Made by a program: the position numbers and the translations under genes. From the NCBI RefSeq assembly GCF_006402735.1, contig NZ_CP017174.1:7296001-7360000 (forward strand): a stretch of DNA of 64,000 nt, given 5' to 3'. Below are positions 39,720 to 48,314 of the stretch, one piece after another. The notes beneath the pieces are model-generated. The model did not search any database. It saw only the letters and a program-made list of their open reading frames with translations, and had not been told where the DNA came from. How positions within the stretch are numbered: position 1 is the first letter of the stretch; each line of letters begins with the position of its first letter. The DNA comes from Myxococcus xanthus (GTDB lineage Bacteria > Myxococcota > Myxococcia > Myxococcales > Myxococcaceae).

Positions 39720-39760
39720 GCTCGCGTGCCCGCTTGCTTTCCCCAGCGGCGGGCACGAGC
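39720..39760 (+). terminator. Hairpin downstream of the methylase gene
   Basis: CGTGCCCGC (39725-39733) pairs perfectly with GCGGGCACG (39749-39757), and GCTC/GAGC outside it can extend the stem past a small bulge. It begins 18 nt after the methylase stop codon and ends before the sodC leader, so it probably separates the two genes. There is no T tract. Confidence 0.5.
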
Positions 39761-39816
39761 AACCGCTAGTGTCCATCTTCGCTCCGTAGCGCACGTCCCA
39801 GGAGGAAGACACACTC

Positions 39817-40371
39817 ATGAAGATTCGAGCCCTGCTCACCGCCGCCGCACTGACCGCCGCCCTCCCCGCCCTGGCTCAGGAGAACGCGGGCACGCCGCCG
39901 CCGGCGGACAAGAAGACGCAGCCCAAGGGCCAGACGGCCAAGGCCCAGGTGAAGGACTCCGAGGGCAAGGACGTGGGCGAAATCACCCTCGAGCAGACCC
40001 AGCAAGGCGTCCTCATCAAGGGCAAGCTGAGCAACCTGCCGCCGGGCCAGCACGCCTTCCACATCCACGAGGTGGGCAAGTGCGAGGGGCCCGCCTTCAC
40101 CACGGCTGGCGGCCACTTCAACCCCAGCAAGAAGGCCCACGGCCTGCTGGCGCCCAAGGGCAAGCACCAAGGCGACCTGCCCAACCTCTACGTGGCGAGC
40201 GACGGCACGGTGCAGTTCGACATCTTTTCGCAGAACGGTCTCACCCTGAAGTCGCTGTTCGACAAGGACGGCTCCGCGGTGGTGGTGCACGCCAAGGAGG
40301 ACGACTACCACACCGACCCGACGGGCGACGCGGGCGGCCGCATCGCCTGCGGCGTGGTGGAGAAGTCGTAG
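39817..40371 (+). CDS. sodC: Periplasmic Cu/Zn superoxide dismutase
   Basis: A 184-residue protein with a signal peptide (MKIRALLTAAALTAALPALA) and a charged Lys-rich linker. All metal ligands can be seen: HAFHIHE (two Cu ligands), GGHFNP (bridging His), KKAHG and GKHQGDLPN (zinc site with Asp), and VVVHAKEDDY (last Cu ligand). The disulfide Cys pair (GKCEG and RIACGV) and the active-site Arg in GRIACG are present. It removes superoxide in the periplasm. AGGAGG precedes the start, and TAGTGT at 39767-39772 is a candidate -10 box. It converges with the vWA gene across a hairpin. Confidence 0.95.
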   Translation: MKIRALLTAAALTAALPALAQENAGTPPPADKKTQPKGQTAKAQVKDSEGKDVGEITLEQTQQGVLIKGKLSNLPPGQHAFHIHEVGKCEGPAFTTAGGHFNPSKKAHGLLAPKGKHQGDLPNLYVASDGTVQFDIFSQNGLTLKSLFDKDGSAVVVHAKEDDYHTDPTGDAGGRIACGVVEKS

Positions 40372-40395
40372 TCCGCCCCACGCGAGAAGCAACCG

Positions 40396-40422
40396 GGCCT
40401 CTCCCTCGCACTGGGAGAGGCC
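40396..40422. terminator. Bidirectional hairpin terminator between sodC and the vWA gene
   Basis: GGCCTCTCCC (40396-40405) and GGGAGAGGCC (40413-40422) form a perfect 10-bp stem with a 7-nt loop, 24 bp after the sodC stop codon and 4 bp before the end of the convergent vWA gene. Confidence 0.75.
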
Positions 40423-40426
40423 GCTG

Positions 40427-42706
40427 TCACACGTAGCCGAAGCGCCGGCGGGCGAACCACTCCGCGCCCAGCAGCGCGATGAGCGCCACCAGGTAGTACC
40501 AGCGGTCCCACAGCGGCTGGTCCCTGGCGCGGCCCACCTCCACCACCGGCGGATCCAACAGCGGCACATCCGGAAGGCCGTCCTGCGGCAGCTTGTACGA
40601 CTTGCCGCCCGTCTCCTTCGCGATCTGCGCCATCAACTCCGGCCGCACGGACGCGTCCGACAACTCGGGCCCCACGGCGCGCACGGCCACCGCGTCCTCG
40701 CCCTTGCCCAGGTCCGTCTCGCCCTTCTTCGCGGAGGCCAGCAGCTTGTAGGGCCCGGGCGCGGGGGGCTCGAACTCCAGCCGCACCACGCCGTCCGTCC
40801 CCGTGGTGCCCGTCTGCACCGCCACCGGCTTCTGCGTGGCGACGGAGAAGAGCTCCACCCGCACCTGCGCGTCCTGCGCCGGCTGGTAGTCCGCCATCCG
40901 CGCCTGCACCACCACGCCCACGGGCCGGCCCGGCTCCACGGACGGCGGGTCCGCCGTCACCTTCAGCGTCGTCAGGTCCGGGTCTCTCACCAGCCACCGG
41001 AGCGCATTGCCCCAGAAGCGGTCATACGCGCGGCTGGGCGAGCCATCCTTGTGCGCCGCGAAGGCCCAGTACCAGGAGGCGTCCGTGGCCATCACCAGCG
41101 AGCGGCCGCGGCCGTAGTCCCACACGGCCACCAGCGGCGCGTTCTTCCCGCCCACTGTCTGGTGCGGGTGGTCCAGCAGCACCGTGGCCCCCGGACGCGC
41201 CTGCGTCATGTTGGCGCCAGGGATGGGCGGCAGCTCCGCCCACGCGGCCTCCGTGCTGGCGGCGCCCATGCCAATGCCCGTCACCGGGTGGCGCAGGCCC
41301 TCGGGCGTCAGACGCGGCTTGAAGGCGTCCAGGTTGGCGGGGCCCGCGGCCGCCACCGGCAGCGCCTCCATCAGCGTGGGCATGGTGGCGCGGCCTTCGC
41401 CCAGCACACTGTCGCCGCCAATCATCACGAAGGCGCCGCCGTTGTGGACGTAGCGCTCCAGGTTGCGCTCGTACTCGGCGATGGAGAGCGACGGGTCCGA
41501 GTGCCCGAAGTTCTGGAAGATGACGACGTCGAAGGTGTCCAGCTTCGTGTCGAAAATCTCCTCCATGGGGAACGGGATGAGGGACAGCTCGCGCTGGTCG
41601 TTCACCACGCCCGGGTCGTCCGACAGCGTGCGCAGGATGTAGAAGGACACCAGGTCCACGTTGGCGTCCTGGCGCAAGAGGCCACGCAGGTAGCGCTCGT
41701 CCCAGGAGGGCCGTCCCACCACCAGCAGCACGCGCACGCGGTCCCGAATCACCTTCAGCGTGAAGGAGCGCGTGTTGTTGTCCGCCACGGCCTCGCCCGG
41801 GAAGGTGGGCACCGTCACCGTGTAGACGAAGCGCCCCGTCTGGTCCGGGGTGAAGGTGAAGGCCACGGGCTTCACGTCGTCCGCGGACTCCATCCGCACC
41901 ACCTTGCTGGCGACCGTCTTGCCTTCCTGGCTGAGCACCACGGGGATGTCCTGCCCCGCGAAGCCGCGGCCGTGAATCTCCACCTCCACGGTGAGCGAGT
42001 TGCGCACGAAGGCGAAGTCATCCACCTTCAGCCCCTCCACGGCGACGTCCTTCAGCGTCTCCTGCCCCACGGTGAAGGTGGAGACGGGGACGTTCAGGTC
42101 CGCCAGCGCCGCGCGCGCCCGGCCCACCACGCCCGCCTTGAGCTCGGTGTTGTCCGCGCCGTCGCTGAAGAGCAGCACCCCGGACAGCTTGCGCGAGCCC
42201 TGCCCCGCCCCCGCCGCGGCACGCACCGCCGCGAGCAGGTCCGTGGTGCCCGCGCGCGCGGGCGTCTTCAGCGCCTCAGGCGTCACTGGCGCCAGCTCCG
42301 GGTCGAAGCCATACAGCTCCACCGTGAAGCGGTCCTGCAGCTCCGCCAGGCGCGGCGCCGCCCGTTCCAGGAAGTCGGCCACTTCTTCGGAGCGCGTGCG
42401 TCCGCCCACCTCCGCGGGGAAGCTCATGGACGCGGAGCGGTCCACCAGCACCGCGACGCGGTTCTTCATGCGCGCCACCTGCAGGTGACGGATGCCGGGC
42501 TCCAGCAGGAAGAAGAGCGCGGCCAGGCCGGCTCCGACGCGCAGGGCCCAGAGCAGGACCCGGCGCCCGCGCGAGGGCTCACGGCGCACGCCCCAGGCGG
42601 CCAGCGCCACGCCCAGCACCAGCCCCAGGGCGAGCAGGACCAACGCCCACGGTGGCAATGGCGAGAGGGTGACGAGCTTCCAGGCGTTGAACGTGGGGGA
42701 ATTCAT
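40427..42706 (-). CDS. vWA and glutamine-amidotransferase-like membrane protein
   Basis: A 759-residue protein. Two N-terminal helices (LPPWALVLLALGLVLGVALAAWG and WALRVGAGLAALFFLL) are followed by a von Willebrand A domain with the metal site DRSASMS (about residues 88-94) and LFSDGADN. The region at about 330-560 (VLLVVGRPSWDERYLRGLL, NGGAFVMIGG) resembles the class I amidotransferase-like fold without catalytic Cys. A final helix (YYLVALIALLGAEWF) puts most of the chain outside the cytoplasm. Such genes belong to MoxR-associated clusters of unknown function. The DUF4159 gene lies 27 bp upstream, in the same operon. Confidence 0.82.
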   Translation of the reverse strand: MNSPTFNAWKLVTLSPLPPWALVLLALGLVLGVALAAWGVRREPSRGRRVLLWALRVGAGLAALFFLLEPGIRHLQVARMKNRVAVLVDRSASMSFPAEVGGRTRSEEVADFLERAAPRLAELQDRFTVELYGFDPELAPVTPEALKTPARAGTTDLLAAVRAAAGAGQGSRKLSGVLLFSDGADNTELKAGVVGRARAALADLNVPVSTFTVGQETLKDVAVEGLKVDDFAFVRNSLTVEVEIHGRGFAGQDIPVVLSQEGKTVASKVVRMESADDVKPVAFTFTPDQTGRFVYTVTVPTFPGEAVADNNTRSFTLKVIRDRVRVLLVVGRPSWDERYLRGLLRQDANVDLVSFYILRTLSDDPGVVNDQRELSLIPFPMEEIFDTKLDTFDVVIFQNFGHSDPSLSIAEYERNLERYVHNGGAFVMIGGDSVLGEGRATMPTLMEALPVAAAGPANLDAFKPRLTPEGLRHPVTGIGMGAASTEAAWAELPPIPGANMTQARPGATVLLDHPHQTVGGKNAPLVAVWDYGRGRSLVMATDASWYWAFAAHKDGSPSRAYDRFWGNALRWLVRDPDLTTLKVTADPPSVEPGRPVGVVVQARMADYQPAQDAQVRVELFSVATQKPVAVQTGTTGTDGVVRLEFEPPAPGPYKLLASAKKGETDLGKGEDAVAVRAVGPELSDASVRPELMAQIAKETGGKSYKLPQDGLPDVPLLDPPVVEVGRARDQPLWDRWYYLVALIALLGAEWFARRRFGYV

Positions 42707-42733
42707 CCAGGCTTTCGGCGGAGGGCCGGTGCT

Positions 42734-43492
42734 TCAGCGCCGCTTGTTGAGGATGAGCGGCAGGTGGACGGCATCGTCCTTGTAGTCCAGGCAGAGGGCA
42801 TACATGCAGACGTTGATGCCCAGCCGTACCGCCAGCTCGCGCTGGGGCTCGCCACCCGGCGAGACGTCGAACTCGTAGTCACCCGACTCGCTGCGGCTCC
42901 ACGCCCCGGCCAGGTCGTTCTGCGAGTACAGCACCGCGGCGCGCTTACCCAGGTTGCAGCCCATCAACTGGGGCTTGTTGAGCACCCGCCCGGGCGCCGC
43001 GTCCAGCAGGAAGAAGGACTTGAACACCACGTGCTTCGACGGCACCTCGGCCAGCGGGCTCTGCGGCAGCACCCGCGCCATCTCCCGGCGGAAGGACGCA
43101 TCGAAGCCGGCGCCGTCGCTGGCGTCGTTGGCGTCCGCGAGCATGAAGCCGCCGTACGTCAGGTAGCGGCGCAGGTTGGCCACCTCCGCCTCCTCCAGCG
43201 GGGGGAACTCCCCCTCGCCGCCGAAGTAGAGGAACGGGTATTCGAAGAGGTCCGGTGAGCTGAGCGGAAACGGGCGCGCGTCCGGCACGACTTCCACGGA
43301 GGTGCGGCGCTGGAGCTCCCAGGCGATGCGGCGCAGCCCGGACAGCCGTGTATCCCAGCGGCCCTTGTGACGGGCCACGGCGGGGATGAAGCGGTTCTTC
43401 TCACCGAAGGCATGCGCCCGCCGGGCCAGCAGTGGGGCGAGCGCGGCGGTGCCGAGCAAGAGGTTTCGACGGGTCAGACGCCGCGCGGACAT
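42734..43492 (-). CDS. DUF4159 protein with a Tat-type signal
   Basis: A 252-residue protein with a twin-arginine-like N-terminus (RRLTRRNLLLGTAALAPLLARRAHA) and a DUF4159 body (RYLTYGGFMLADANDASDGAGFDASFRREM, FEYPFLYFGGEGEFPPL), which has a glutamine-amidotransferase-like fold. These proteins usually travel with MoxR/vWA genes, and here it immediately precedes the vWA gene. No MoxR ATPase or DUF58 gene is adjacent, so the cluster is incomplete in this place. The start has no Shine-Dalgarno sequence, but TATAGA lies 8 nt upstream. Confidence 0.82.
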   Translation of the reverse strand: MSARRLTRRNLLLGTAALAPLLARRAHAFGEKNRFIPAVARHKGRWDTRLSGLRRIAWELQRRTSVEVVPDARPFPLSSPDLFEYPFLYFGGEGEFPPLEEAEVANLRRYLTYGGFMLADANDASDGAGFDASFRREMARVLPQSPLAEVPSKHVVFKSFFLLDAAPGRVLNKPQLMGCNLGKRAAVLYSQNDLAGAWSRSESGDYEFDVSPGGEPQRELAVRLGINVCMYALCLDYKDDAVHLPLILNKRR

Positions 43493-43500
43493 AGGGCGTA

Positions 43501-43541
43501 TCTATATACCGTCGACGGGTATGCGCATTCCCCGGTATAGA
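43501..43541. promoter_or_regulatory. Symmetric divergent promoter pair with TATAGA boxes
   Basis: TATAGA occurs on the minus strand (43506-43501) and on the plus strand (43536-43541). Each ends exactly 8 nt before the ATG of its own gene (43492 and 43550). Neither gene has a Shine-Dalgarno sequence, so both mRNAs are probably leaderless. Between the boxes lies a near palindrome (ATACCGTCGACGGGTAT). Confidence 0.55.
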
Positions 43542-43549
43542 ACGGCGTC

Positions 43550-43813
43550 ATGGCGAAAGGCGGACAGACGCCCCCGGCGCCCGGCTCGGCGGAGGCACAT
43601 GCCGCCTGGGCCCGGAAGGAGGCGGGCGACGTGGCTGGTGCACGGCGCGACGCCGAGCGAATCCTCGCGGGCAGTCCGTCCGCCGAGGACCGCGCGGAGG
43701 CGGAGGAGTTGCTGCGGCGCACCGCCACCCCGCGCGCCCTCTACGGCTTCGCCCTGCTCGCCGCCACCGTCTTCGTGCTCCTGCTCGTACTCGCAATCGT
43801 CCGATACGCGTAA
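43550..43813 (+). CDS. Small tail-anchored membrane protein, function unknown
   Basis: An 87-residue protein with a charged, Ala/Glu-rich helical N-terminal part (EAHAAWARKEAGDVAGARRDAERIL, TPR-like) and one C-terminal transmembrane helix (YGFALLAATVFVLLLVLAIVRYA). I recognise no family. It is divergent from the DUF4159 gene and is followed 32 bp later by a multi-pass membrane protein on the same strand. Confidence 0.65.
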   Translation: MAKGGQTPPAPGSAEAHAAWARKEAGDVAGARRDAERILAGSPSAEDRAEAEELLRRTATPRALYGFALLAATVFVLLLVLAIVRYA

Positions 43814-43845
43814 GCTTCGGCGGACCGCATCAAGGAGAATCTGCC

Positions 43846-44550
43846 ATGGAAGGCCTCCTCCAGGCCCTCGGGGCTTACCAGACGTTCAATCCAACCGGCT
43901 GGGTGGCCATCTACCGGATGCTGCCCATGTGGGCCGGCATCGTGTGCTGTGTCGCCGGCGTGACGTTGCTCGTCGCCGGTGGGGGCAAGCTGTTCCGCGT
44001 GCTCGCGGGCCCCATTGGCGCGGTGCTGGGCCTGCTGTGGACGCCCGTGCTCGTCATGAAACTGGGCCTGCCGGACGTGACGAAGATGGCCACCATCGCC
44101 GCCGCGGTGCTGATGGCGCTGGGCTTCCTGCTCCCCACGGCCATCACCTTCCTGGGCGTGGGGGTGCCGCTGGGCCTGCTGGCCGGGCAGATCGCCGGGC
44201 AGCAGGACTTCCTGCTGGGCTTCGTGCCGGGCTTCATCATCGGCGGGCTGGTGGGCGCGATGTTGCAACGCCCGGTGGCAGTGATGGTGGCTTCCGCGGT
44301 GGGTGCGTGGATGCTCGTCATCGGCGCGCTCGCGGCGCTCCATCAGGTGGGCGGCGTGGTGCAGGCGGTGGCCAGCAAGCCCTGGGGCGTCATCATCGCC
44401 GCGGGCCTCTTCGCCGTGGCCGGCGCGGTGTACCAGTTGGCCGTCCGGCCCTCTCCCGAGGAGGCGGACAAGCTTCGCGCGGAGCGTGAGCGGCTCAAGG
44501 TGCGGCAGGCGGAGCAACATGCGCTCGAAAAACGGTGGGGGGTCAAGTAG
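43846..44550 (+). CDS. Multi-pass membrane protein (DUF4203/TMEM198-like)
   Basis: A 234-residue protein with about seven hydrophobic helices rich in Gly and Ala (MWAGIVCCVAGVTLLVAGG, VLAGPIGAVLGLLW, GFVPGFIIGGLVGAML, VASAVGAWMLVIGALAAL) and a charged cytoplasmic C-terminal helix (EEADKLRAERERLKVRQAEQ). The pattern fits the DUF4203 family; its function is unknown. AAGGAG lies 8 nt before the ATG. It probably is co-transcribed with the small upstream gene. Confidence 0.68.
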   Translation: MEGLLQALGAYQTFNPTGWVAIYRMLPMWAGIVCCVAGVTLLVAGGGKLFRVLAGPIGAVLGLLWTPVLVMKLGLPDVTKMATIAAAVLMALGFLLPTAITFLGVGVPLGLLAGQIAGQQDFLLGFVPGFIIGGLVGAMLQRPVAVMVASAVGAWMLVIGALAALHQVGGVVQAVASKPWGVIIAAGLFAVAGAVYQLAVRPSPEEADKLRAERERLKVRQAEQHALEKRWGVK

Positions 44551-44629
44551 CCCCCAGAGACTGGTGGCCGTGCTTTACGTCCACCTGCCCGGGGCGTAGA
44601 TTCCGCCGCCTTTCCCCCCGGAAGGATTG

Positions 44630-46063
44630 ATGGGCCAGGCCAGGCGTCAGGAGAAGCAGCACGAGTCCCCCACGGAGCCCGCTCCCCGGCAGGAGCCTCC
44701 CGCGAGCACCGCGTGGGTGAAGCCGACGGGACTGACTCGCAAGGGGTGGGCCGTGCTCGTCGGCCTCATCCTGGTCATCCAGTTCCCGCTCATCCACTAC
44801 GCGCTGCTGCGCGGACAGGCGGAGGTGACGGCGAAGCTGCCCTACACGCAGGACTTCTCCGACCCGAGCGTGGTGGAGCGCGACTTCTTCTCCACGGGTG
44901 GCTACTGGCGCGTGCTGCAGGGCGAACTGCTCGCTCCCGGCGTGAAGAACAACCCGCTGTGGCTGCAGGCCCCGCTGCCGGATGACGTCGCCGTGGAATT
45001 CGACGTTCGCTCGGAGCTGCCCGCCGGTGACATCCGGGTGGAGCTCTTCGGCAACGGCGTGGACCCGGCCTCCGGCTACATCCTGGTGCAGGGCGGGTGG
45101 AACAACTCCACGTCCGTCATTGGCCGGCGCGACATGAACGCGCCCTCCCTGGACGCCCTCCGGCGCCGCGCCGCTCGCGGAGGCCAGGAGAACGTGGACC
45201 TGAAGGCCAGCGGCTATTTCAAGGAGAACACCAAGGTCCGGGTGGAGCTGCGAGGCCAGCCGGTGCAGGCGGGGCGCACGTACCACTGGCGCATCGAGCG
45301 CCGGGGCTCGCTGCTGCGCTGGTTCGTCGACGGCGAGCTGATGCTGGAGCTGGACGACCCCTTCCCACTCAAGGGCCCAGGGCAGGACCGGCTGGGCCTG
45401 TCCGGCTTCGAGTCCCAGATTTTCTACGACAACCTGCGCGTGGACACGCCGGACCGGCTGCCCTTCACGGCGGCGCCGCGCGCGCCCACGCCGCCCCCCG
45501 GCCCCTACGCGGACGACTTCAACCGCGACACGCTGGGTGACGCGTGGAACGCCACCAACCCCTCCGCGGTGAAACTGGTGGATGGGGCGCTGGTGGTGGA
45601 GCTGATGCACAACCGGCCGGTGTGGCTGAAGCAGCCCATTCCCACCAACGCCACCATTGAATTCGACGCCTGGACGGACAACCCGGAGGGCGACATCAAG
45701 GTGGAGGTGTGGGGCGACGGGCGCTCGTTCTACGCGGGCGACCTGCGGCTGCAGTACACCGCCACCGGGTACGTCATCATCTTCGGTGGCTGGCGCAACA
45801 CCCAGTCCGCCATCGCCCGGCAGAACGAGCACACGAATGATCGGGCGGTGCGCGATGGCGCCGCGGTGGTGCCCGGCAAGCGCCACCACATCAAGATTAC
45901 CCGCAACGGCGGCACCCTGGCGTGGGAGCTGGATGGCCAGCCCTACCTGACGCTCAAGGACCCCGTCCCGCTGGAGGGCCCACGCAATCAGTACTTCGGC
46001 TTCTCCGGTTGGAAGAACCGGGTTCACTTCGACAACTTGAAGATTCAGCCGCTCGCCCCCTAG
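44630..46063 (+). CDS. Membrane-anchored protein with two beta-sandwich (LamG/lectin-like) domains
   Basis: A 477-residue protein. A disordered N-terminus is followed by one transmembrane helix (GWAVLVGLILVIQFPLIHYALL, about residues 40-62) and then two homologous domains of about 190 residues. Both share the pattern [Y]xxDFxxxxxxxxWxxxxPxxxxLxxGxLxxE...WLxxPxPxxxxIEFDxxxxxPxGDIxVExxGxG, ending in FSGFxSxxFYDNLR or FSGWKNRVHFDNLK. The plan resembles concanavalin-A-like or GH16-like domains without catalytic residues, so carbohydrate binding is a guess. GGAAGG precedes the ATG. It is followed by the ketoacyl synthase gene after 19 bp. Confidence 0.68.
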   Translation: MGQARRQEKQHESPTEPAPRQEPPASTAWVKPTGLTRKGWAVLVGLILVIQFPLIHYALLRGQAEVTAKLPYTQDFSDPSVVERDFFSTGGYWRVLQGELLAPGVKNNPLWLQAPLPDDVAVEFDVRSELPAGDIRVELFGNGVDPASGYILVQGGWNNSTSVIGRRDMNAPSLDALRRRAARGGQENVDLKASGYFKENTKVRVELRGQPVQAGRTYHWRIERRGSLLRWFVDGELMLELDDPFPLKGPGQDRLGLSGFESQIFYDNLRVDTPDRLPFTAAPRAPTPPPGPYADDFNRDTLGDAWNATNPSAVKLVDGALVVELMHNRPVWLKQPIPTNATIEFDAWTDNPEGDIKVEVWGDGRSFYAGDLRLQYTATGYVIIFGGWRNTQSAIARQNEHTNDRAVRDGAAVVPGKRHHIKITRNGGTLAWELDGQPYLTLKDPVPLEGPRNQYFGFSGWKNRVHFDNLKIQPLAP

Positions 46064-46082
46064 CGGCGAAGGACAATCACAC

Positions 46083-47651
46083 GTGCGCAGAGTAGGCATC
46101 TTCGGCTGGGGCGTCGTCGCCCCCCGGTCCAGGAACATCGAGGCGTTCGAGCGCAACCTCTCGTCGTCCGAAAGCTGGCTGTCCCCCTTCAACGGCTTCG
46201 GCCCCGACAACTTCCTCGTCGGCATGCCAGAGTTCGACCTGGCCGACTACAAGCCGTGGATTGACGCGCGCTTCCCGGGCAGCCGCTTCTCGCAGCTCGA
46301 GCGGAAGATGGGCCAGCCGACGCAGTTCGCCATTGGCGCCTTCATCCAGTCCCTGGCGCAGAACCCGGGCCTGGAGCAGGAGCTGCAGGCGCTGGGGCCC
46401 CGCGCGCACGTCTACGTGGGCACCGGCCTGGGCGACCTGCCCACCATCCGCTCCATCTCCCTGGACCTGTACCGCGCCCAGCGCCGGTGGGACCGCTTCT
46501 GGTCCGCGCCGGAGCGCAACGGCGCCCTGCGGAAGTGGCGTGAGACGCAGGAGCCACTGCCCGGCCTTCCGCCGGAGCCGTCCACGGTGGACGAGGCCAC
46601 GCGCGACGAGGCCGAGGACGCGTGGTGGCACTTCTGGGCGGGCCGCTCGCCGGAGCTGCGCGAGTACCTGGACGAGCTGCGCGAAATCGAAGCCATTGGC
46701 GTGCCCGAGGACGGCGACGTGGAGTCCGCCAAGCTGGCCGTCATCAAGGAGAAGCGCACGCGCAACGCCCGGCTCCAGAAGAAGTGGATGTCGCCGGAGC
46801 CGCCGTGGAACGCCGTGTCCTCCAACGTGCTGTGGAACATCCACAACACGCCGGCCTCGCAGATTTCGATGATGGGCCGCATCACCGGCATGACGTTCGC
46901 CCCGGTGGCCGCGTGCTCGTCGTTCGGCTACGGCCTGCGGCTGGCCATCAACGCGATTCAATTGGGCCAGGCGAAGGCCGTCGTCATGGGCATGACGGAC
47001 CCGCCGCCGATGCCGCTCACGGTGGGCGGCTTCTACAACGCCCGCGTCATCTCCGCGGACGCCGCCATCTCCAAGCCCCTCACCGCGCTGCGCGGGACGC
47101 ACATCGCGGGCGGCTCGGTGGTGTGGGTGCTGGGTGACTTGGAGCACTTCGCGGCCAAGGGCTTCAAGCCGCTGGGCATGGAGCCCATCGCGGTGGGCGT
47201 CACCGCGGACGCCGACCACATCATCACCCCGTCCAAGGAAGGCCCCACGCTGGCCATCCGCGAGGCCCTGGCCGCCGCTGGCTGCGCCCCGGAGGACGTG
47301 GGCAGCTGGGACTTGCACGCCACCGCCACCCCGGGTGACTACCTGGAGGTCCAGAACCTGCGCGACGTGCTGCCCGAGCAGGTGCTGATTACGGCGCGCA
47401 AGGGCACCTTCGGCCACGGCATGTCCGCCGGCGGCGGCTGGGAGCTGACGGCGCAGTACCTGGGCTACGGCCAGGGCAAGGTGTTCCCCACGCCGCTGAA
47501 GGAAGCGGAGCTCAACAAGCAGATTTCCCGCGTGCACGGCCGCTTCGTCTTCGACGAAGCCGTCGAGGCGCCCGCGGGCTGCGCGGGCAAGCTGTCCATG
47601 GGCGTGGGCGGCATCAACGCCTGCGTCATCTCCCGCCCCTGGTCGAAGTAG
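46083..47651 (+). CDS. Beta-ketoacyl-ACP synthase family protein with a large insertion
   Basis: A 522-residue thiolase-fold enzyme, about 110 longer than FabF. The catalytic triad seems complete: Cys 278 (VAACSSFGYGL), His 412 (DLHATATPGD) and His 445 (KGTFGHGMSAGGGWEL). The extra length is mostly a charged, Trp-rich insertion at about residues 125-250 (YRAQRRWDRFWSAPERN...DAWWHFWAGRSPELREYL). Family members condense acyl-ACP with malonyl-ACP. No acyl carrier protein or other lipid or polyketide gene is adjacent. The GTG start has AAGGA 9 nt upstream. It is in one operon with the beta-sandwich membrane protein. Confidence 0.85.
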   Translation: MRRVGIFGWGVVAPRSRNIEAFERNLSSSESWLSPFNGFGPDNFLVGMPEFDLADYKPWIDARFPGSRFSQLERKMGQPTQFAIGAFIQSLAQNPGLEQELQALGPRAHVYVGTGLGDLPTIRSISLDLYRAQRRWDRFWSAPERNGALRKWRETQEPLPGLPPEPSTVDEATRDEAEDAWWHFWAGRSPELREYLDELREIEAIGVPEDGDVESAKLAVIKEKRTRNARLQKKWMSPEPPWNAVSSNVLWNIHNTPASQISMMGRITGMTFAPVAACSSFGYGLRLAINAIQLGQAKAVVMGMTDPPPMPLTVGGFYNARVISADAAISKPLTALRGTHIAGGSVVWVLGDLEHFAAKGFKPLGMEPIAVGVTADADHIITPSKEGPTLAIREALAAAGCAPEDVGSWDLHATATPGDYLEVQNLRDVLPEQVLITARKGTFGHGMSAGGGWELTAQYLGYGQGKVFPTPLKEAELNKQISRVHGRFVFDEAVEAPAGCAGKLSMGVGGINACVISRPWSK

Positions 47652-47672
47652 GGGCGGGTTCCGCCGCGGGAC

Positions 47673-48224
47673 TCAGGGGTGTGCGGCCAGCGCGTCCGCG
47701 TCGAAGCGCGCGGCCGCCTCCGGGTCACTGCGACGGAGAATCTCCAGCTCGATTTCCAGGTCCCGGAAGTAGTTCTGCCGGGTGGGGAGGACGCCGCTGG
47801 CCTGGCTGCTGTTGACGGCCTGGGCGTAGTCCTCGTCCGTCTTGATTTCCTTGTCCACGTAACCCACGCCAATGGACTGGGTGATGCGGTCTCCGCGCAT
47901 CACCCGCAGGGCCGTGCCGCCGCTGGTGAGCACGATGCCCTGGACCAGGAAGCGAGACGCCGTGCCTGGGCCCAGGCTGCCGCCGCCGGAGTCCAGCCAC
48001 TCCGTCTCCAGGACGTAGCGGCCCGGCATCTCCTTCCACGAGTAGCCGTGGCCCCGCAGCACCTCCTGGACGTGGGGCCACAGCTGCGCCAACTCCTGGC
48101 GGTAGACGTGGCTGGCCGCCTTGTCACGCACATAGTTCTTGCGCATCGAGCCGGAACAACCCGTGAGCGCCAGCAACGTGGCGACGACGAGACACACTCC
48201 CGAGAGGCGGGTGGAGCGGTGCAT
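47673..48224 (-). CDS. Predicted lipoprotein, function unknown
   Basis: A 183-residue protein with a lipoprotein signal (VCLVVATLLALTGCSGS, Cys about residue 23). The mature part has a mixed fold with LWPHVQEVLRGHGYSWKE and YVLETEW, then a long charged helical C-terminus (YFRDLEIELEILRRSDPEAAARFDADAL). The first part vaguely recalls BamC/NlpB-like lipoproteins, but I would not assign it. AGGGG precedes the ATG. It converges with the ketoacyl synthase gene. Confidence 0.68.
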   Translation of the reverse strand: MHRSTRLSGVCLVVATLLALTGCSGSMRKNYVRDKAASHVYRQELAQLWPHVQEVLRGHGYSWKEMPGRYVLETEWLDSGGGSLGPGTASRFLVQGIVLTSGGTALRVMRGDRITQSIGVGYVDKEIKTDEDYAQAVNSSQASGVLPTRQNYFRDLEIELEILRRSDPEAAARFDADALAAHP

Positions 48225-48314
48225 GAGGGGGTCCCCTGAAGGTGCGAGGAGAACGGCCGGGCGCCCCCAGCATATCGCCAGTGCCCGGCCGGACGCCTCG
48301 CCCCTCCCCCGCCG

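Noticed and set aside
42734..43492. The DUF4159-vWA pair as part of a full MoxR cluster
   Set aside because: Neither a MoxR ATPase nor a DUF58 gene is adjacent; the next upstream genes are divergent and unrelated.
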